DNA of 64,000 nucleotides from GCA-2686265 sp036010965 (GTDB lineage Bacteria > Planctomycetota > UBA1135 > GCA-002686595), in NCBI GenBank assembly GCA_036010965.1, contig DASCMO010000103.1, forward strand, positions 1-64,000, given 5' to 3'. Every line of letters starts with the position of its first letter. Position 1 is the first letter of the stretch. The translations under genes and the position numbers were made by a program. Positions 26,619-35,563 of the stretch are shown here, piece by piece. A model generated the notes under the pieces. It saw only the letters and a list, made by a program, of their open reading frames with translations, was not told the DNA's origin and did no database searches.

Positions 26619-29600
26619 CTAGCGGCCCCCCCTCCCTGAGCGCTGAACCCTCAGCAGGGCCCGGTAGTAGCTGGCCGCCCCGGCTCGCCCAGCGGCCGCC
26701 ATCGCCGCCGCGAGGGCCTCAAGGTTGCGCGGCATCCCGTAGAACCAGCGTCCCGGATGTGAGATGCGGGGACGGGAGCCGGCGGCATCCACGCCGTAGG
26801 CGTGCACGTCCTCGAGGAGCTGGTCCACCCCCACCGGCCCGAGGTACACGACCTGGATCAGGTCGTCGCGGTCGATCAGGAGGCTGACGGGCAGGGCCGT
26901 CTCCTCGCGCTGACGCAGCACGCTCCCCAGCAGGACGCCCAGAGCGTCCACGATGCCCTGGTCCGCATGGACGAGGTCGAAGCCGGGGTCCGCCATGTGC
27001 GGGGCGATCCTCTCGTCGAACAGGGCCTGCGCCGCGGCGCGGTCCTCCTTGGGTTCGACATTGACGGGGAGGACATCGAGGCCGACGTAGGCCAGCTCGT
27101 CCGAGTGCCGTGCGAAGTCCGAGAGCTCCAAAACGCAAGGTGCGCACCACCCAGCCCACAGGCTTACCAGACGCGCGCGGCCCTCGACGCCGTCGGGGTA
27201 GAGCTCGCTGCGCAGACCGGGCGCCACCGGCAGCGGCGTGCGCAGGACGATCCGTGCCGTCGGCCCGCGGGCCGGCCAGGGTGAACCGGCGGGCAACGAG
27301 AGGGCCTCGCGCCGGGGGATCTCCACCGCAGTCCCTGCGCCCTGGACGACCGACCAGCGGCGATCGAGCGCCAGAGCCCCCAGATGCTCGGCAGCTCCCC
27401 CCGGCCAGGACACGATGACGTCCTGCACCTCAGACACCATCCCCAGACCGAAGGTCATGATGGAACTCGATTGAGCCAGGTACCCGTCTCCCGCTCGCAC
27501 CTCGCGCGTCCAGCGCCGATTGCCGGAGATCACCTCTACCCGCGCGCCGATCGCGTCCCGGTTGCAGTCCACGCCCTCCAGAGCCAGGGCCAGGAAGTGA
27601 GCGCCCGTCCCTCCCTGGTTGTGGAGGAAGCGCAGGCGCGGGCCCGTGCGGTTGGCGAACCACAGGTCCACGGCGCCGTCGCCGTCCCAGTCCGTCGCGG
27701 CCACGGCGCGGCCGTCGTCGACGAAGTCGAGCCCCGAAGCGGCGGAGACGTCAACGAAGCCTCCGTCGCCCAGGTTGAGGTACGCGCAATGGCGTTCCCG
27801 ACCGCTCCAGGAGGCGCCCGAGTCCATCAAGCTGCTCAGGGCCGTCCAGCCGTTCTCGTAGGAGACCTGCTCCGCCTCGCCCGCCGGTGAGCGCGACGCC
27901 ACGCGTCGCCAGAAGAAGCCTCACAAGTCCTGCGGGTCGCTGTTGGTCAGGAATCCGTTGGGGACGACCATGTCCGGCCGTCCGTCTCCGTCGAAATCGC
28001 TGAAGAGCGCCCCCCACGCCCAGCGTCCCATGCGCACGCCGGCGGCGCTGCTCGCGTCCTCGAAGGTGCCGTCCCCGCGGTTGAGGAACAGGCTGTTGCC
28101 GAGGGCATGGCGGCGCAACTCGGCGCGCAGGCCCTCGGCCTCGCGCTTGAAGCGCGGCTGGTAGGAGATCCGGCGTCCGGCCGAGGAGTACATGTTGCTG
28201 ACCAGGAGATCCGGATCGCCGTCGCCGTCCGCATCGGCCCAGCTGACCCCCATGCCCGCCGCCTGGTCCTCGCAGCCCGCCTCGCCCGCCACATCCTCGA
28301 AATGGCCGTCCTCGTTGCGGTAAAGGTTGTTGCGCCCGAAGTCATTGGCCACATAAAGGTCGGGATCGCCGTCGAGATCGAAGTCGCACCAGGAGGCCGC
28401 GAGGCTGAAGCGGTCATTCTCGATTCCCAGCCCCACCTCGTCGGTCACGTCCTTGAAGCCGTCCTCGCCGTCGTTGCGCAGCAGGTGGTTGCGCGGCCCG
28501 TTGTGCGCGTCGTGCAACGGCATGGGAACGCTGTCGCCGTAGGAGGTCTTCACGTAGCGCACGGCGTAGAGATCAAGATCTCCGTCAAGATCGAAATCGG
28601 AGGCGGCCAGGGAGTAAAAGCCGGCCGCAGAGCTGGCGCGCATGCGCCGCGCCGGAGTGAAGTTCCCCTCACCGTCGTTGGTCGAGAGGACGATCGACGG
28701 GCCAATGGCGCAGAACAGGTCGCGGTCTCCGTCGTTGTCGTGGTCGATCAGCAAGACCCCCTTCGTGTCGTCCAGCCAGGCGCAACCCGCCTCCTTCGCG
28801 CGCTCGGTCACGCTCCCGTCGGCGTTTTGGACGAAGAGCATGTTGGGCAGGCCGGTCCCCGTGCCCACGTAGAGGTCCTCCAGGCCGTCGCCGTTGACGT
28901 CTCCGACGGCGAGGCCGTTGTGTCCCCAGAAGTTGGGCTCCCCCAGGTCGTCGATGCGCCCGTGCCAGAAGCCGCAACCATCTGCCAAGAGGTCGGTGGC
29001 GCCCCCGGCCTCTCCCACCAGGGCGCGCGTACGCTCGCGGAACAAGGGGCGCTCGACACGCACCAGGTCCAGGCGTCGAGGGTCGACGCCTACCATCCGA
29101 GTCCCCACCTCCTCGGTCGCGCCCGAGTCCCAGCGGACGATCCACTCACCGGTGAACGCGATCACGGCCTCGCCTTCCCGGCCGGAAGCGTCGATCAGGA
29201 CATCGGTCTCGAACGGTGCTCCCGGTTCCCCCATGCGGACAGCGACGATCTTGAAGTGCAGTTGCACCTCGTCGGCTTCCGCGAGGGGCTCCATCCACTC
29301 CCTCAGGAACTCGACCAGGCCCACGCGCCCCGCATCCGGGCCGGGCGCCCGCCAGCGCTCCACGCGCAGGGCGTCGCGTTCCGCGCTCTCCGCCTCCCCC
29401 ACCCGGATCAGCGTTGCTTCGAAGTCGGGGGCGGCGAAGGTCGCCGGATCGAGGCCGCCCGCCGATCGGTCCGCCCCCAGAGCCGAGGCCAGGGCCCGCA
29501 GGTGCTCCATCGCCGCCTCGCTGGCGTGCTCCGACTGCCAGTCGTCCGCGACGGCGTCACGCCGGCCCAAGAGGTCCTCGACGTCGGCCGCTCGTTGCTG

Positions 29601-29657
29601 AGCGAAGGTCGTGCCCGCCGCCAGCAAGACGGCCCCGATACCCGTGAGGCGCTTCAT
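26619..29657 (-). CDS. secreted FG-GAP / ASPIC-UnbV protein with C-terminal thioredoxin domain and in-frame TGA (candidate selenoprotein)
   Basis: Read through TGA at 27921-27923, one frame gives 1012 residues. Signal peptide at 1-19 (MKRLTGIGAVLLAAGTTFA). Residues about 245-580 carry FG-GAP repeats (VGDVNGDGLEDLYVG, DFDLDGDLDLYAV, DADGDGDPDLLVS, DFDGDGRPDMVVP). After NGFLTNSDPQDL comes TGA (579), then GFFWRRVASRSP, which continues the same propeller into DWDGDGAVDLWFAN. The ASPIC-UnbV domain follows (VDCNRDAIGARVEVISG, AGDGYLAQSS), then a thioredoxin fold with WAGWCAPC (Cys838, Cys841). Nothing breaks the frame on either side and the two halves belong to one known domain order (FG-GAP then UnbV), so a simple stop is unlikely unless recent. 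Start ATG 29657. Confidence 0.8.
27893..27923 (-). promoter_or_regulatory. SECIS-like hairpin after the in-frame TGA of the ASPIC-UnbV gene
   Basis: On the minus strand TGA (27923-27921) is followed by 11 nt and then GCGACGC-GUG-GCGUCGC (27909-27893), a perfect 7-bp stem with a GUG apical loop. Position, and a GU in the loop, match the general form of bacterial SECIS elements. The hairpin begins at the same distance from TGA as the one in the thioredoxin-like gene. Confidence 0.55.
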
Positions 29658-29798
29658 TCCCCGAGTCTACGAAATGCCCCAACGACGCCGGCCGATGGGG
29701 CGAGAAGATGGACCGCGACCAGGCCGCGCGCCGCCGATGGACTCGCGGGGCGGCGTCCCGGGCCTGGGCCGCCGCCCCGCATCCAGGGTCCGTAGCCC

Positions 29799-30812
29799 TC
29801 AGGGGCAGATCGTCACGGCCAGGCCGTCGGAGAGGCCCGTGCCCGTCCCGTCGGAGTGGGTCACGTCGCGCTGCCACTGCTGGGCGTAGAACGTGCTGCC
29901 GACGCCAAAGCCAGCGGCCATCATCTCCACCTGAGTGAAGTGATGGGAGTAGGTCCCCGAGCAGTCGATGGCCGGGGCCGGCGTCCCGCCGGAGTGCTGG
30001 ACGGCAGTTCGAACGATCCGCGGGCTGACGCAAAGGGTCCCGCCGCCGAAGGGCATGTTGGCCGGAGCTAGCCCCCAGAACATGATCCCGTTGGAGTTGT
30101 TGATCATGTTCGAAGCGGTCACATGGAAGTCGTCCGGCCCCGCCAGAGACGGCGTCCCGGTCGATCCCATGGCGGGCGTGCAGCCCTGGGAGTTCTGTTT
30201 GGCCGTGCAGTAGTTCGACGCGTCGCAAGCAACGACGGTGATCACCAGGCTCGACCCTTGGCCCTCCGCGCCGACGACGTGCCAGAAGGGATCGGCGGCC
30301 GAGGTCCCGCCGCGGATGACGTTGGCGAAGATGTTGCTCAGCTCGAGGGTGTACACGCCCGCCGTCGCCGGAGCCGTGAGAGAACCGCTCGCGATGAGCA
30401 CGCTCGCATGGCCGATGTCCGTGATCACGGTGCCCGTGGGCTGGGGCGCGAAGCCCTGCTCGATGGTGTTCTGGGCGCCGCCGATCTGAATCAGGTCGCC
30501 CCCGATGGGCGTCCCGCCGTACCCGGCGGGGTTGTTGATCCCCAGGGGCGAGGCAAAGTTCAACATCTCGGTCGAACCCGGATGGTTCGTTTGAGCGAGG
30601 GCGCCGCCGTCGAAGGCGAGGTCGAAGGCGAACATCGCCAGACCCTGGTTGTAGGTGTCCGAGAGGACGCCGGTGATGGTGTAGTCGACGGTCTCCCCGG
30701 GGCTGACCGTGACCTGAGCGGTCCCGCCGCTGTGGACGGTCAGTTCGAGGTCCGTGGCGACCGCGGGCAGGCCGAGGGCCAGAAAGGTGGCCGTGATGAT
30801 GGTGTTCTTCAT
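29799..30812 (-). CDS. secreted protein with cohesin-like N-terminal domain and C-terminal binding module
   Basis: 337 residues from ATG 30812; ATG 30827 adds five residues and is also possible (AGGAG sits only two bases before it). Signal peptide MKNTIITATFLALGLPAVAT. Residues about 20-180 are a beta-sandwich resembling cohesin-like domains (VTVSPGETVDYTITGVLSD, GLAMFAFDLAFDGG, AGVYTLELSNIFANVI). The remaining 150 residues begin NYCTAKQNSQGC and hold CTAK..GC, FGGGTLCVSPRIVR and FYAQQWQRD, which look like a distant version of the module at the end of the genes at 24193 and 52437. It begins a few bases after the di-haem cytochrome gene, so the two are probably made together. Confidence 0.7.
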   Translation of the reverse strand: MKNTIITATFLALGLPAVATDLELTVHSGGTAQVTVSPGETVDYTITGVLSDTYNQGLAMFAFDLAFDGGALAQTNHPGSTEMLNFASPLGINNPAGYGGTPIGGDLIQIGGAQNTIEQGFAPQPTGTVITDIGHASVLIASGSLTAPATAGVYTLELSNIFANVIRGGTSAADPFWHVVGAEGQGSSLVITVVACDASNYCTAKQNSQGCTPAMGSTGTPSLAGPDDFHVTASNMINNSNGIMFWGLAPANMPFGGGTLCVSPRIVRTAVQHSGGTPAPAIDCSGTYSHHFTQVEMMAAGFGVGSTFYAQQWQRDVTHSDGTGTGLSDGLAVTICP

Positions 30813-30832
30813 CTTGATGCGCTCCATGGCTC

Positions 30833-32224
30833 CTAGAAGATCTGGCCGGTGAAAGCCCGCTGGAGAAGACCGAACTCGATCAGGTCGAAGTCGCCGTCCT
30901 GATCGATGTCACAGAGGTTGGCGGGGAAGTCATCGGGAGAGATCGTGCCCGCTCCCGGCCCCGTGAAGTGCGGCTCGAGGAAGAACCAGTCGAACTCGTC
31001 GAGGTCGTTGTCCACCTCCGAGTCGAACTCCTCCTGGCCGAGCGATCCGAGGAATGCGATCAGCTGGTCCTGCTCGACGACGGACAGGGCCAGAAACGCG
31101 GCCCGCGATGCGGCGCCTTCGCCCTCGTGCTCAGCGATGGTCGCGCGCATGTTGTCCTCGAAGAACCCACCTGTGGCGCGGCCGTCGTGCAGGAAGGCGT
31201 TCCGAGCGCGCAGGCCCCACAGGGCGCGGGTGTGCATGATGTTCTCGGTCGCGGCGCCCTGGACGATCTGGTCACCGAGGCTGCCCATGTCGTGCAGCAA
31301 GCAATCGGTGTAGGGCTTGATCGGGATACCCGAGAGAGCGCTCTCCGGGGCGATCTGCGTCACGAAACCCGGCGTGTAGTGGCATCCGCCGCATCCCACG
31401 CTGTCGAACAGCAACTCGCCGCTCATGCCCGACCGCGGGGTCTGGGGCGGCGCGGCCAGGAAGCGCTGGAAGTCGGTGAAGCGGTCGACGCGCGTGAAGC
31501 CGTCGATGTCGGGGAGGTCCTCGGGATCCGCGACCGCGTCGCAGAGAGCGAGCTGAGCGGGGTCTCCGTTGGGAGCCGTCTCATTGGGCAGGAAGACCGT
31601 GGTCAGTCCCATCTCGCCCAGGGAGGCGTCGATCGAGAAGGACATGGTCGTGGCGATCACGCCCTTCCAGCCGAACTTGGCCACGCGCAAGGGCGCGCTG
31701 GGGTTCTCGAGCAGCGGGACCATGTGGGGAAAGCCGTTCAGCCCCGGGGGCTGGTTGCTCGCCAAGAGCAGCAGCTCGGCATCGTCGATGCCTTCCAGCA
31801 ACCCGGCGCCAAAGGTGATCGGGGTCATGCGCCCGGCGATCACGTTCGCCTCGGCGGGTACGTGCTCCTCGCAATCGACGGAGATCGCCTGCTCCTGGAG
31901 CAGGCTGCCGCCGAGGTGTCCGAGCGGATCGAAGGGGTTGCCGCCCGTGGCGGCGACCCCAAAGCGGGTCACGGTGCGCACGCTGCCGCCGCCGGGCAGG
32001 GGCCCGGAGTGGCAGCTGCCGCAGGAGATGTCATTGAACGCCGGGCCCAGGCCTTCGGCGGGGGTGAGGTTCGTGTTGAACACGGTCATGCCCCTGCGAA
32101 AGCGCTGATACTGGCCGGGCGTGAGCCCCTGCACGGGATCCCCCAGCCTGGGCTGGAGCTCCTGCCCGAACGTGACGCTTGCCAGCCCGAGCGTCACTCC
32201 GGCGGCTATCAAGGTCCGAATCAT
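30833..32224 (-). CDS. di-haem oxidoreductase, putative peroxidase family (DUF1111-type), with dockerin-like end
   Basis: 463 residues. ATG 32224 has AAAGGTG upstream and gives a signal peptide (MIRTLIAAGVTLGLASVTFGQ), as needed for periplasmic haem attachment. Two c-type haem sites: CGSCH (68-72) and CGGCH (278-282). The family pattern AEGLGPAFNDISCGSCH, the central VNxFGWK-like block (VAKFGWKG) and HTRALWGLRARNAFLHDGRA are typical of this family of MauG/CcpA-like cytochromes. The last 28 residues (DIDQDGDFDLIEFGLLQRAFTG) form one calcium-binding EF-hand loop of the dockerin kind. The frame is open upstream but not protein-like. Function: peroxide reduction or oxidation of a partner (inference). 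Confidence 0.87.
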   Translation of the reverse strand: MIRTLIAAGVTLGLASVTFGQELQPRLGDPVQGLTPGQYQRFRRGMTVFNTNLTPAEGLGPAFNDISCGSCHSGPLPGGGSVRTVTRFGVAATGGNPFDPLGHLGGSLLQEQAISVDCEEHVPAEANVIAGRMTPITFGAGLLEGIDDAELLLLASNQPPGLNGFPHMVPLLENPSAPLRVAKFGWKGVIATTMSFSIDASLGEMGLTTVFLPNETAPNGDPAQLALCDAVADPEDLPDIDGFTRVDRFTDFQRFLAAPPQTPRSGMSGELLFDSVGCGGCHYTPGFVTQIAPESALSGIPIKPYTDCLLHDMGSLGDQIVQGAATENIMHTRALWGLRARNAFLHDGRATGGFFEDNMRATIAEHEGEGAASRAAFLALSVVEQDQLIAFLGSLGQEEFDSEVDNDLDEFDWFFLEPHFTGPGAGTISPDDFPANLCDIDQDGDFDLIEFGLLQRAFTGQIF

Positions 32225-32639
32225 GATTACTGCACCTTTCGGATTGGTGGAGAGTTGTGTCTGTGTGGGGGGAGTACGGAGAGCGTCCGACCGGCGTGAT
32301 TCACGCGCCCTGCTGAGCGCCCCAGCCCAGCCCCCGGCCACGGGTCGCCTTCGACCGCCGCGGCGCGGGGACCGGACACTTCCGGTCCCGACACTTCCTG
32401 AAGCGTCGTTGGACGGGGGTTTCCGCACCACTCTCGGCGGTCTTCCGGCCCCGTCGTCCGCCTTTATTATGCCCCACTCTGGCAATTGCATAAGGGGACA
32501 CTGCACTCCGATTTACAGGAGACCGCCTCGATCACACGCCGTCCGCCTCGCAGGAAGGCGCGAAACGGCCCTGAAGCCCCTCTGGCAGCCTCTTACAATG
32601 CGCGGCCGCCGAAAGACCGCCGACAGCACACAACACGCC
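32225..32639. other. 415-base divergent promoter region
   Basis: Between the divergent di-haem cytochrome (minus) and CPBP protease (plus) genes. No gene seen. An AT-rich stretch near 32462-32495 contains the inverted repeat TTATGC (32467-32472) and GCATAA (32488-32493) with 15 bases between; it may be an operator, which cannot be shown from sequence alone. Confidence 0.4.
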
Positions 32640-33548
32640 ATGGACCCGATTTCATCGAAAACGCCCCTTCCCGAGCAGCCGGCCCCCACCCGGCCGCGCA
32701 TCCTGTTCGCCCTGGCCACCCTGATGGGCGCGATCCCCTGCCTGCTGGTCGCCTCGGCCATAGGCCTCTTGGGAGGAGCCCTGGTGGTTAGCGGCCACCT
32801 GCCGCGGAGCAGCGGGGACATGACGGAGCTCCTGGGCAAGTTGATCGCCCACCCCCTGGGGCTCGCCTTCCTGGTCCTCCCCGGCCAGATCACGATGATC
32901 GCCCTGGCGACCGTACCGGCGGCCCTCTCCCCGACCGCGTTCCGCCGCCGCCTGGGGCTGGTGCCCTGGAAGGTGAGCACGCGAAGCGTCCTGCTGCTCC
33001 TGGCCGCGGCCCCCGTGGTGCAGTTTCTGTCCGCGCTTCCGATCCAGATCCTGGGCCTCGAGGCCGACGAGCAGCTGGAGTTCCTGGCGCGCCTGATCAC
33101 CGAACCGCGCGGCCTGTCGGCAGTGATCATGTTCTTCACGGTGGTGGTCGGCGCGGGCTTCGCCGAGGAACTCCTCTTCCGCGGCTACGTCCAGCGACGC
33201 CTGCTCGAGCGCTGGCGCGCCCCCTCGGCCATCCTCCTGCCCGGCATCGTCTTCGCCGCGATGCACATGAGCCCCGTCCACTCCCTGGGCGTCTTTCCCC
33301 TCGGCCTCTGGATGGGTTTCCTGGCCTGGCGCACGGGCTCGGTGCTGCCGGCCATGCTCGCTCACATGGCAAATAACGCTCTGGGCGTCACCGTCGCCCT
33401 GCTGACGGCCGAATCCACGGAAGGAACGGCCGTGGACATGGCCCAGAACCCCGCCTGGTACTGGATCCTGGTCGCCGCGGGTGCCGTCTGCCTCCTTCTG
33501 GGCCTCAGGTCCCTCGCGCGCGACGAGCCCGCGCGGCAACAGCCGTAG
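32640..33548 (+). CDS. CPBP-family intramembrane metalloprotease
   Basis: 302 residues from ATG 32640. Eight or so membrane helices. The three family motifs are present: EELLFRG (176-182, Glu-Glu plus Arg), the His of AAMHMSP (209) and AHMANN (His242, Asn245/246). These form the metal-binding, water-activating site of CAAX-prenyl-protease/bacteriocin-processing (Rce1, PrsW-like) proteases. In bacteria such enzymes often process small peptides or anti-sigma factors; no partner is seen here. A longer version from ATG 32598 adds 14 residues and cannot be ruled out. Ends 18 bases before the convergent oxidoreductase gene. Confidence 0.88.
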   Translation: MDPISSKTPLPEQPAPTRPRILFALATLMGAIPCLLVASAIGLLGGALVVSGHLPRSSGDMTELLGKLIAHPLGLAFLVLPGQITMIALATVPAALSPTAFRRRLGLVPWKVSTRSVLLLLAAAPVVQFLSALPIQILGLEADEQLEFLARLITEPRGLSAVIMFFTVVVGAGFAEELLFRGYVQRRLLERWRAPSAILLPGIVFAAMHMSPVHSLGVFPLGLWMGFLAWRTGSVLPAMLAHMANNALGVTVALLTAESTEGTAVDMAQNPAWYWILVAAGAVCLLLGLRSLARDEPARQQP

Positions 33549-33566
33549 CCCGCGCCCCCGCCGCTC

Positions 33567-34646
33567 TTACCCGAGCAGAGCCACCGTGCGTTTCTCGCGC
33601 GCGCTGAGCACCGCCGAGTCGACGATCTGCTGGCCGATGCGCGAGAGTTCGGGCGCGAGGGGGCCCTCGACCGCGCGGCCGCTCTCCAGACAATCGAGCA
33701 GGTACTGGATCGGGTTCTGCATCGGCGGACGGGGCGCGTCCACGGGCAACACAACCCCCTCGGGATGCTCGCGCGTCTGCATGCGCACGGTGGTCTCGTA
33801 GTCGTAGCTCGAGATCGTGCCGTCGGTGCCGACGATCTCGAACCCGCACTTGGGCTGGGGCTGGTGCGTCCAGGGATCGGTGAAGGTTCCCCAGCGCGTC
33901 TCGAAGCGCGAGAGCCCGAACTCGTAGCGCGCGACCGTCACGCTGTGCTCGTCGACCTCGAGTCCGGCGGGCTCGTCCACGACGCTGGTCACCTCGATCG
34001 GTGCGCGACCATCCAGAAACCACGTCCCCAGGGTCGCCCCGTAGCCGAGGTAGTCGAGCTGCGATCCGCCACCCGCCTCCCTGCTGTACCACCAACTGGT
34101 GGCCTTCTGGGCCTGAACGAACTCCGCGTCGGTCTCCTGCTTGTCGGCCAGATGCCACAAGGGGCCGCGGTTGCCGTCGTGGTAGTGAGCCTCGATCACC
34201 TCCCCGATCAGGCCCTCGTCGATCAGCCGCCGCGCGGTCACGTGCGGGGGATACCACGCCAGAGGCCAGTTGACGGCGAACAGGCGCTCGGCGGCGCGCA
34301 TGTCGGCGATCATGCGGTCGGCGTCGGCGAGGTTGGCAGCGAAGGGCTTCTCCAGCATCACGTGCACGCGATGGGCGGCGACGCGCGCCACCCAGTCGGC
34401 GTGACGGGCGGTCGCCGGGCAGAGCACCGCAAGATCGGGGCGCGTGGCATCGAGGCACTCGTCGAGGTCGGTGAAGACCTGCTCGGTAGAGAGACCGAAG
34501 GCCTCGACGGCGGACTTCATGCGCGCGGGGTCCTCGTCGCACAGCCCGACAATCCGCGCGCCGGGATGGTCGTGGGCGAAGCGCAGATTGTCGCCCATGT
34601 GCATGTGGTCGAAGTTGATGCCGACGATCTTCCAGGGAGCCTTCAT
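33567..34646 (-). CDS. Gfo/Idh/MocA family oxidoreductase
   Basis: 359 residues from ATG 34646, with AAAGGAGGAG just upstream. The N-terminal Rossmann domain binds NAD(P): IVGINFDHMHMGDNLRFAHDHPGARIVGLCDEDP (1-35) and PDLAVLCPATARHADWV. The conserved EKPF (LEKPFAANLADADRMI) gives the Lys of the catalytic site. The C-terminal alpha/beta domain has the SREAGGGSQLDYLGYG segment with the Asp-x3 pattern of the active site. The family acts on sugars, inositols and sugar acids. The start overlaps the end of the ROK gene by ATGA, hence a paired role in sugar handling (inference). The opposite-strand neighbour is the CPBP gene. Confidence 0.88.
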   Translation of the reverse strand: MKAPWKIVGINFDHMHMGDNLRFAHDHPGARIVGLCDEDPARMKSAVEAFGLSTEQVFTDLDECLDATRPDLAVLCPATARHADWVARVAAHRVHVMLEKPFAANLADADRMIADMRAAERLFAVNWPLAWYPPHVTARRLIDEGLIGEVIEAHYHDGNRGPLWHLADKQETDAEFVQAQKATSWWYSREAGGGSQLDYLGYGATLGTWFLDGRAPIEVTSVVDEPAGLEVDEHSVTVARYEFGLSRFETRWGTFTDPWTHQPQPKCGFEIVGTDGTISSYDYETTVRMQTREHPEGVVLPVDAPRPPMQNPIQYLLDCLESGRAVEGPLAPELSRIGQQIVDSAVLSAREKRTVALLG

Positions 34647-35563
34647 GCTCCTCCTTTCTCGAGTTGAGCGTGGCGAGCGGCCCCGACGGCTCCCGCGAGG
34701 GGACCAAGCTCGGCGGAGATCAGGGGGACGCGCCGGCCGAGGGGGCGCCACTCGATCGTCTCGAGCTCCGCCTCCAGCGGTCCAAAGAGCGCTTCTCCCG
34801 CCCGCGCCGCGCCGCCGCCGAGGACGACGGCCTCGGGGTCTAGAACATTGATGGCCGAGGCGATGGCGCAGGCCAGGGCGCGCAGCGAACGAGTCCAGAC
34901 TCTCTGCGCCTGTCGATCACCCTGCTCGACCGCCGCCAGCAGGGCGCGCGTCGTGTGGAAGCGTCCCTGGGAGCGCTGTTCCAGAGTGCACTCGCCGACG
35001 GCCCCTTCGAGGCTGCCGGGCATGCCCGTGATGTCCGGTTCGCCGGAGGGATCGAGGCACAGGTGACCCAGGTGACCGGCGCGCCCGGTGGCGCCAAGCA
35101 GGACGCGCCCACCCGCCAGGCAGGCGCCGCCGACACCCGTTCCCAGGGTGAAGAGCACCACATCCGAGAGCCCCGCGGCGGCTCCCGTCCAGGCCTCCCC
35201 CACCAGGGCTGCGTGAGCGTCGTTCAAGACCGGCACAGCGCACGGGGTCTGCAGGGCGTCGGCCCAGTCGAGGCCTTCGAGCCCGGCCAGGCGCCCGGGC
35301 ATGTGGGCGATCGAGCGCCCGTCTGCCGCGGCCAGACCCGGGGCAGCGAGGCCGATGGCAGTGGCGATGCCGCTGCACGCGCGCTCAAGGTCGCCGATCA
35401 ACCCGAGCACCGCGTGGGACCAGCGCGCCGGGTTCGTCTGCCCGTCGCCGTCCTTCGTGGCGACCGTGCGCGCCACGAGCACCAGGCCGTCGGGTGCCAC
35501 GGCGGCGGCCTTGATGTGCGTCCCGCCGAGATCGATGCCGATCGAGAAGACCTTGGAGGTCAT
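34643..35563 (-). CDS. ROK-family sugar kinase
   Basis: 306 residues from ATG 35563. ATP-binding motif GIDLGGTHIKAAAV near the N-terminus, catalytic/substrate region VPVLNDAHAALVGEAWTGAA (Asp), and phosphate motif FTLGTGVGGACLAGGR. The GHLGHLCLDPSGEPDI stretch is in the place of the ROK zinc motif, yet the usual C-x-C-G-x2-G-C is missing, so zinc binding is doubtful. Such enzymes phosphorylate glucose, fructose, allose or amino sugars. The stop overlaps the next gene and the start overlaps the previous one, both by ATGA, consistent with one operon. Confidence 0.87.
   Translation of the reverse strand: MTSKVFSIGIDLGGTHIKAAAVAPDGLVLVARTVATKDGDGQTNPARWSHAVLGLIGDLERACSGIATAIGLAAPGLAAADGRSIAHMPGRLAGLEGLDWADALQTPCAVPVLNDAHAALVGEAWTGAAAGLSDVVLFTLGTGVGGACLAGGRVLLGATGRAGHLGHLCLDPSGEPDITGMPGSLEGAVGECTLEQRSQGRFHTTRALLAAVEQGDRQAQRVWTRSLRALACAIASAINVLDPEAVVLGGGAARAGEALFGPLEAELETIEWRPLGRRVPLISAELGPLAGAVGAARHAQLEKGGA

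Noticed and set aside
18279..29657. General TGA reassignment (code change) as the cause of the two in-frame TGAs
   Set aside because: TGA ends many ordinary genes here, including all ATGA overlaps, so the codon is a normal stop in this genome. Selenocysteine or mutation is the better explanation.
32462..32495. Promoter/operator in the AT-rich inverted repeat
   Set aside because: The 6-base arms are too short to call a binding site. Mentioned only in the interval note.
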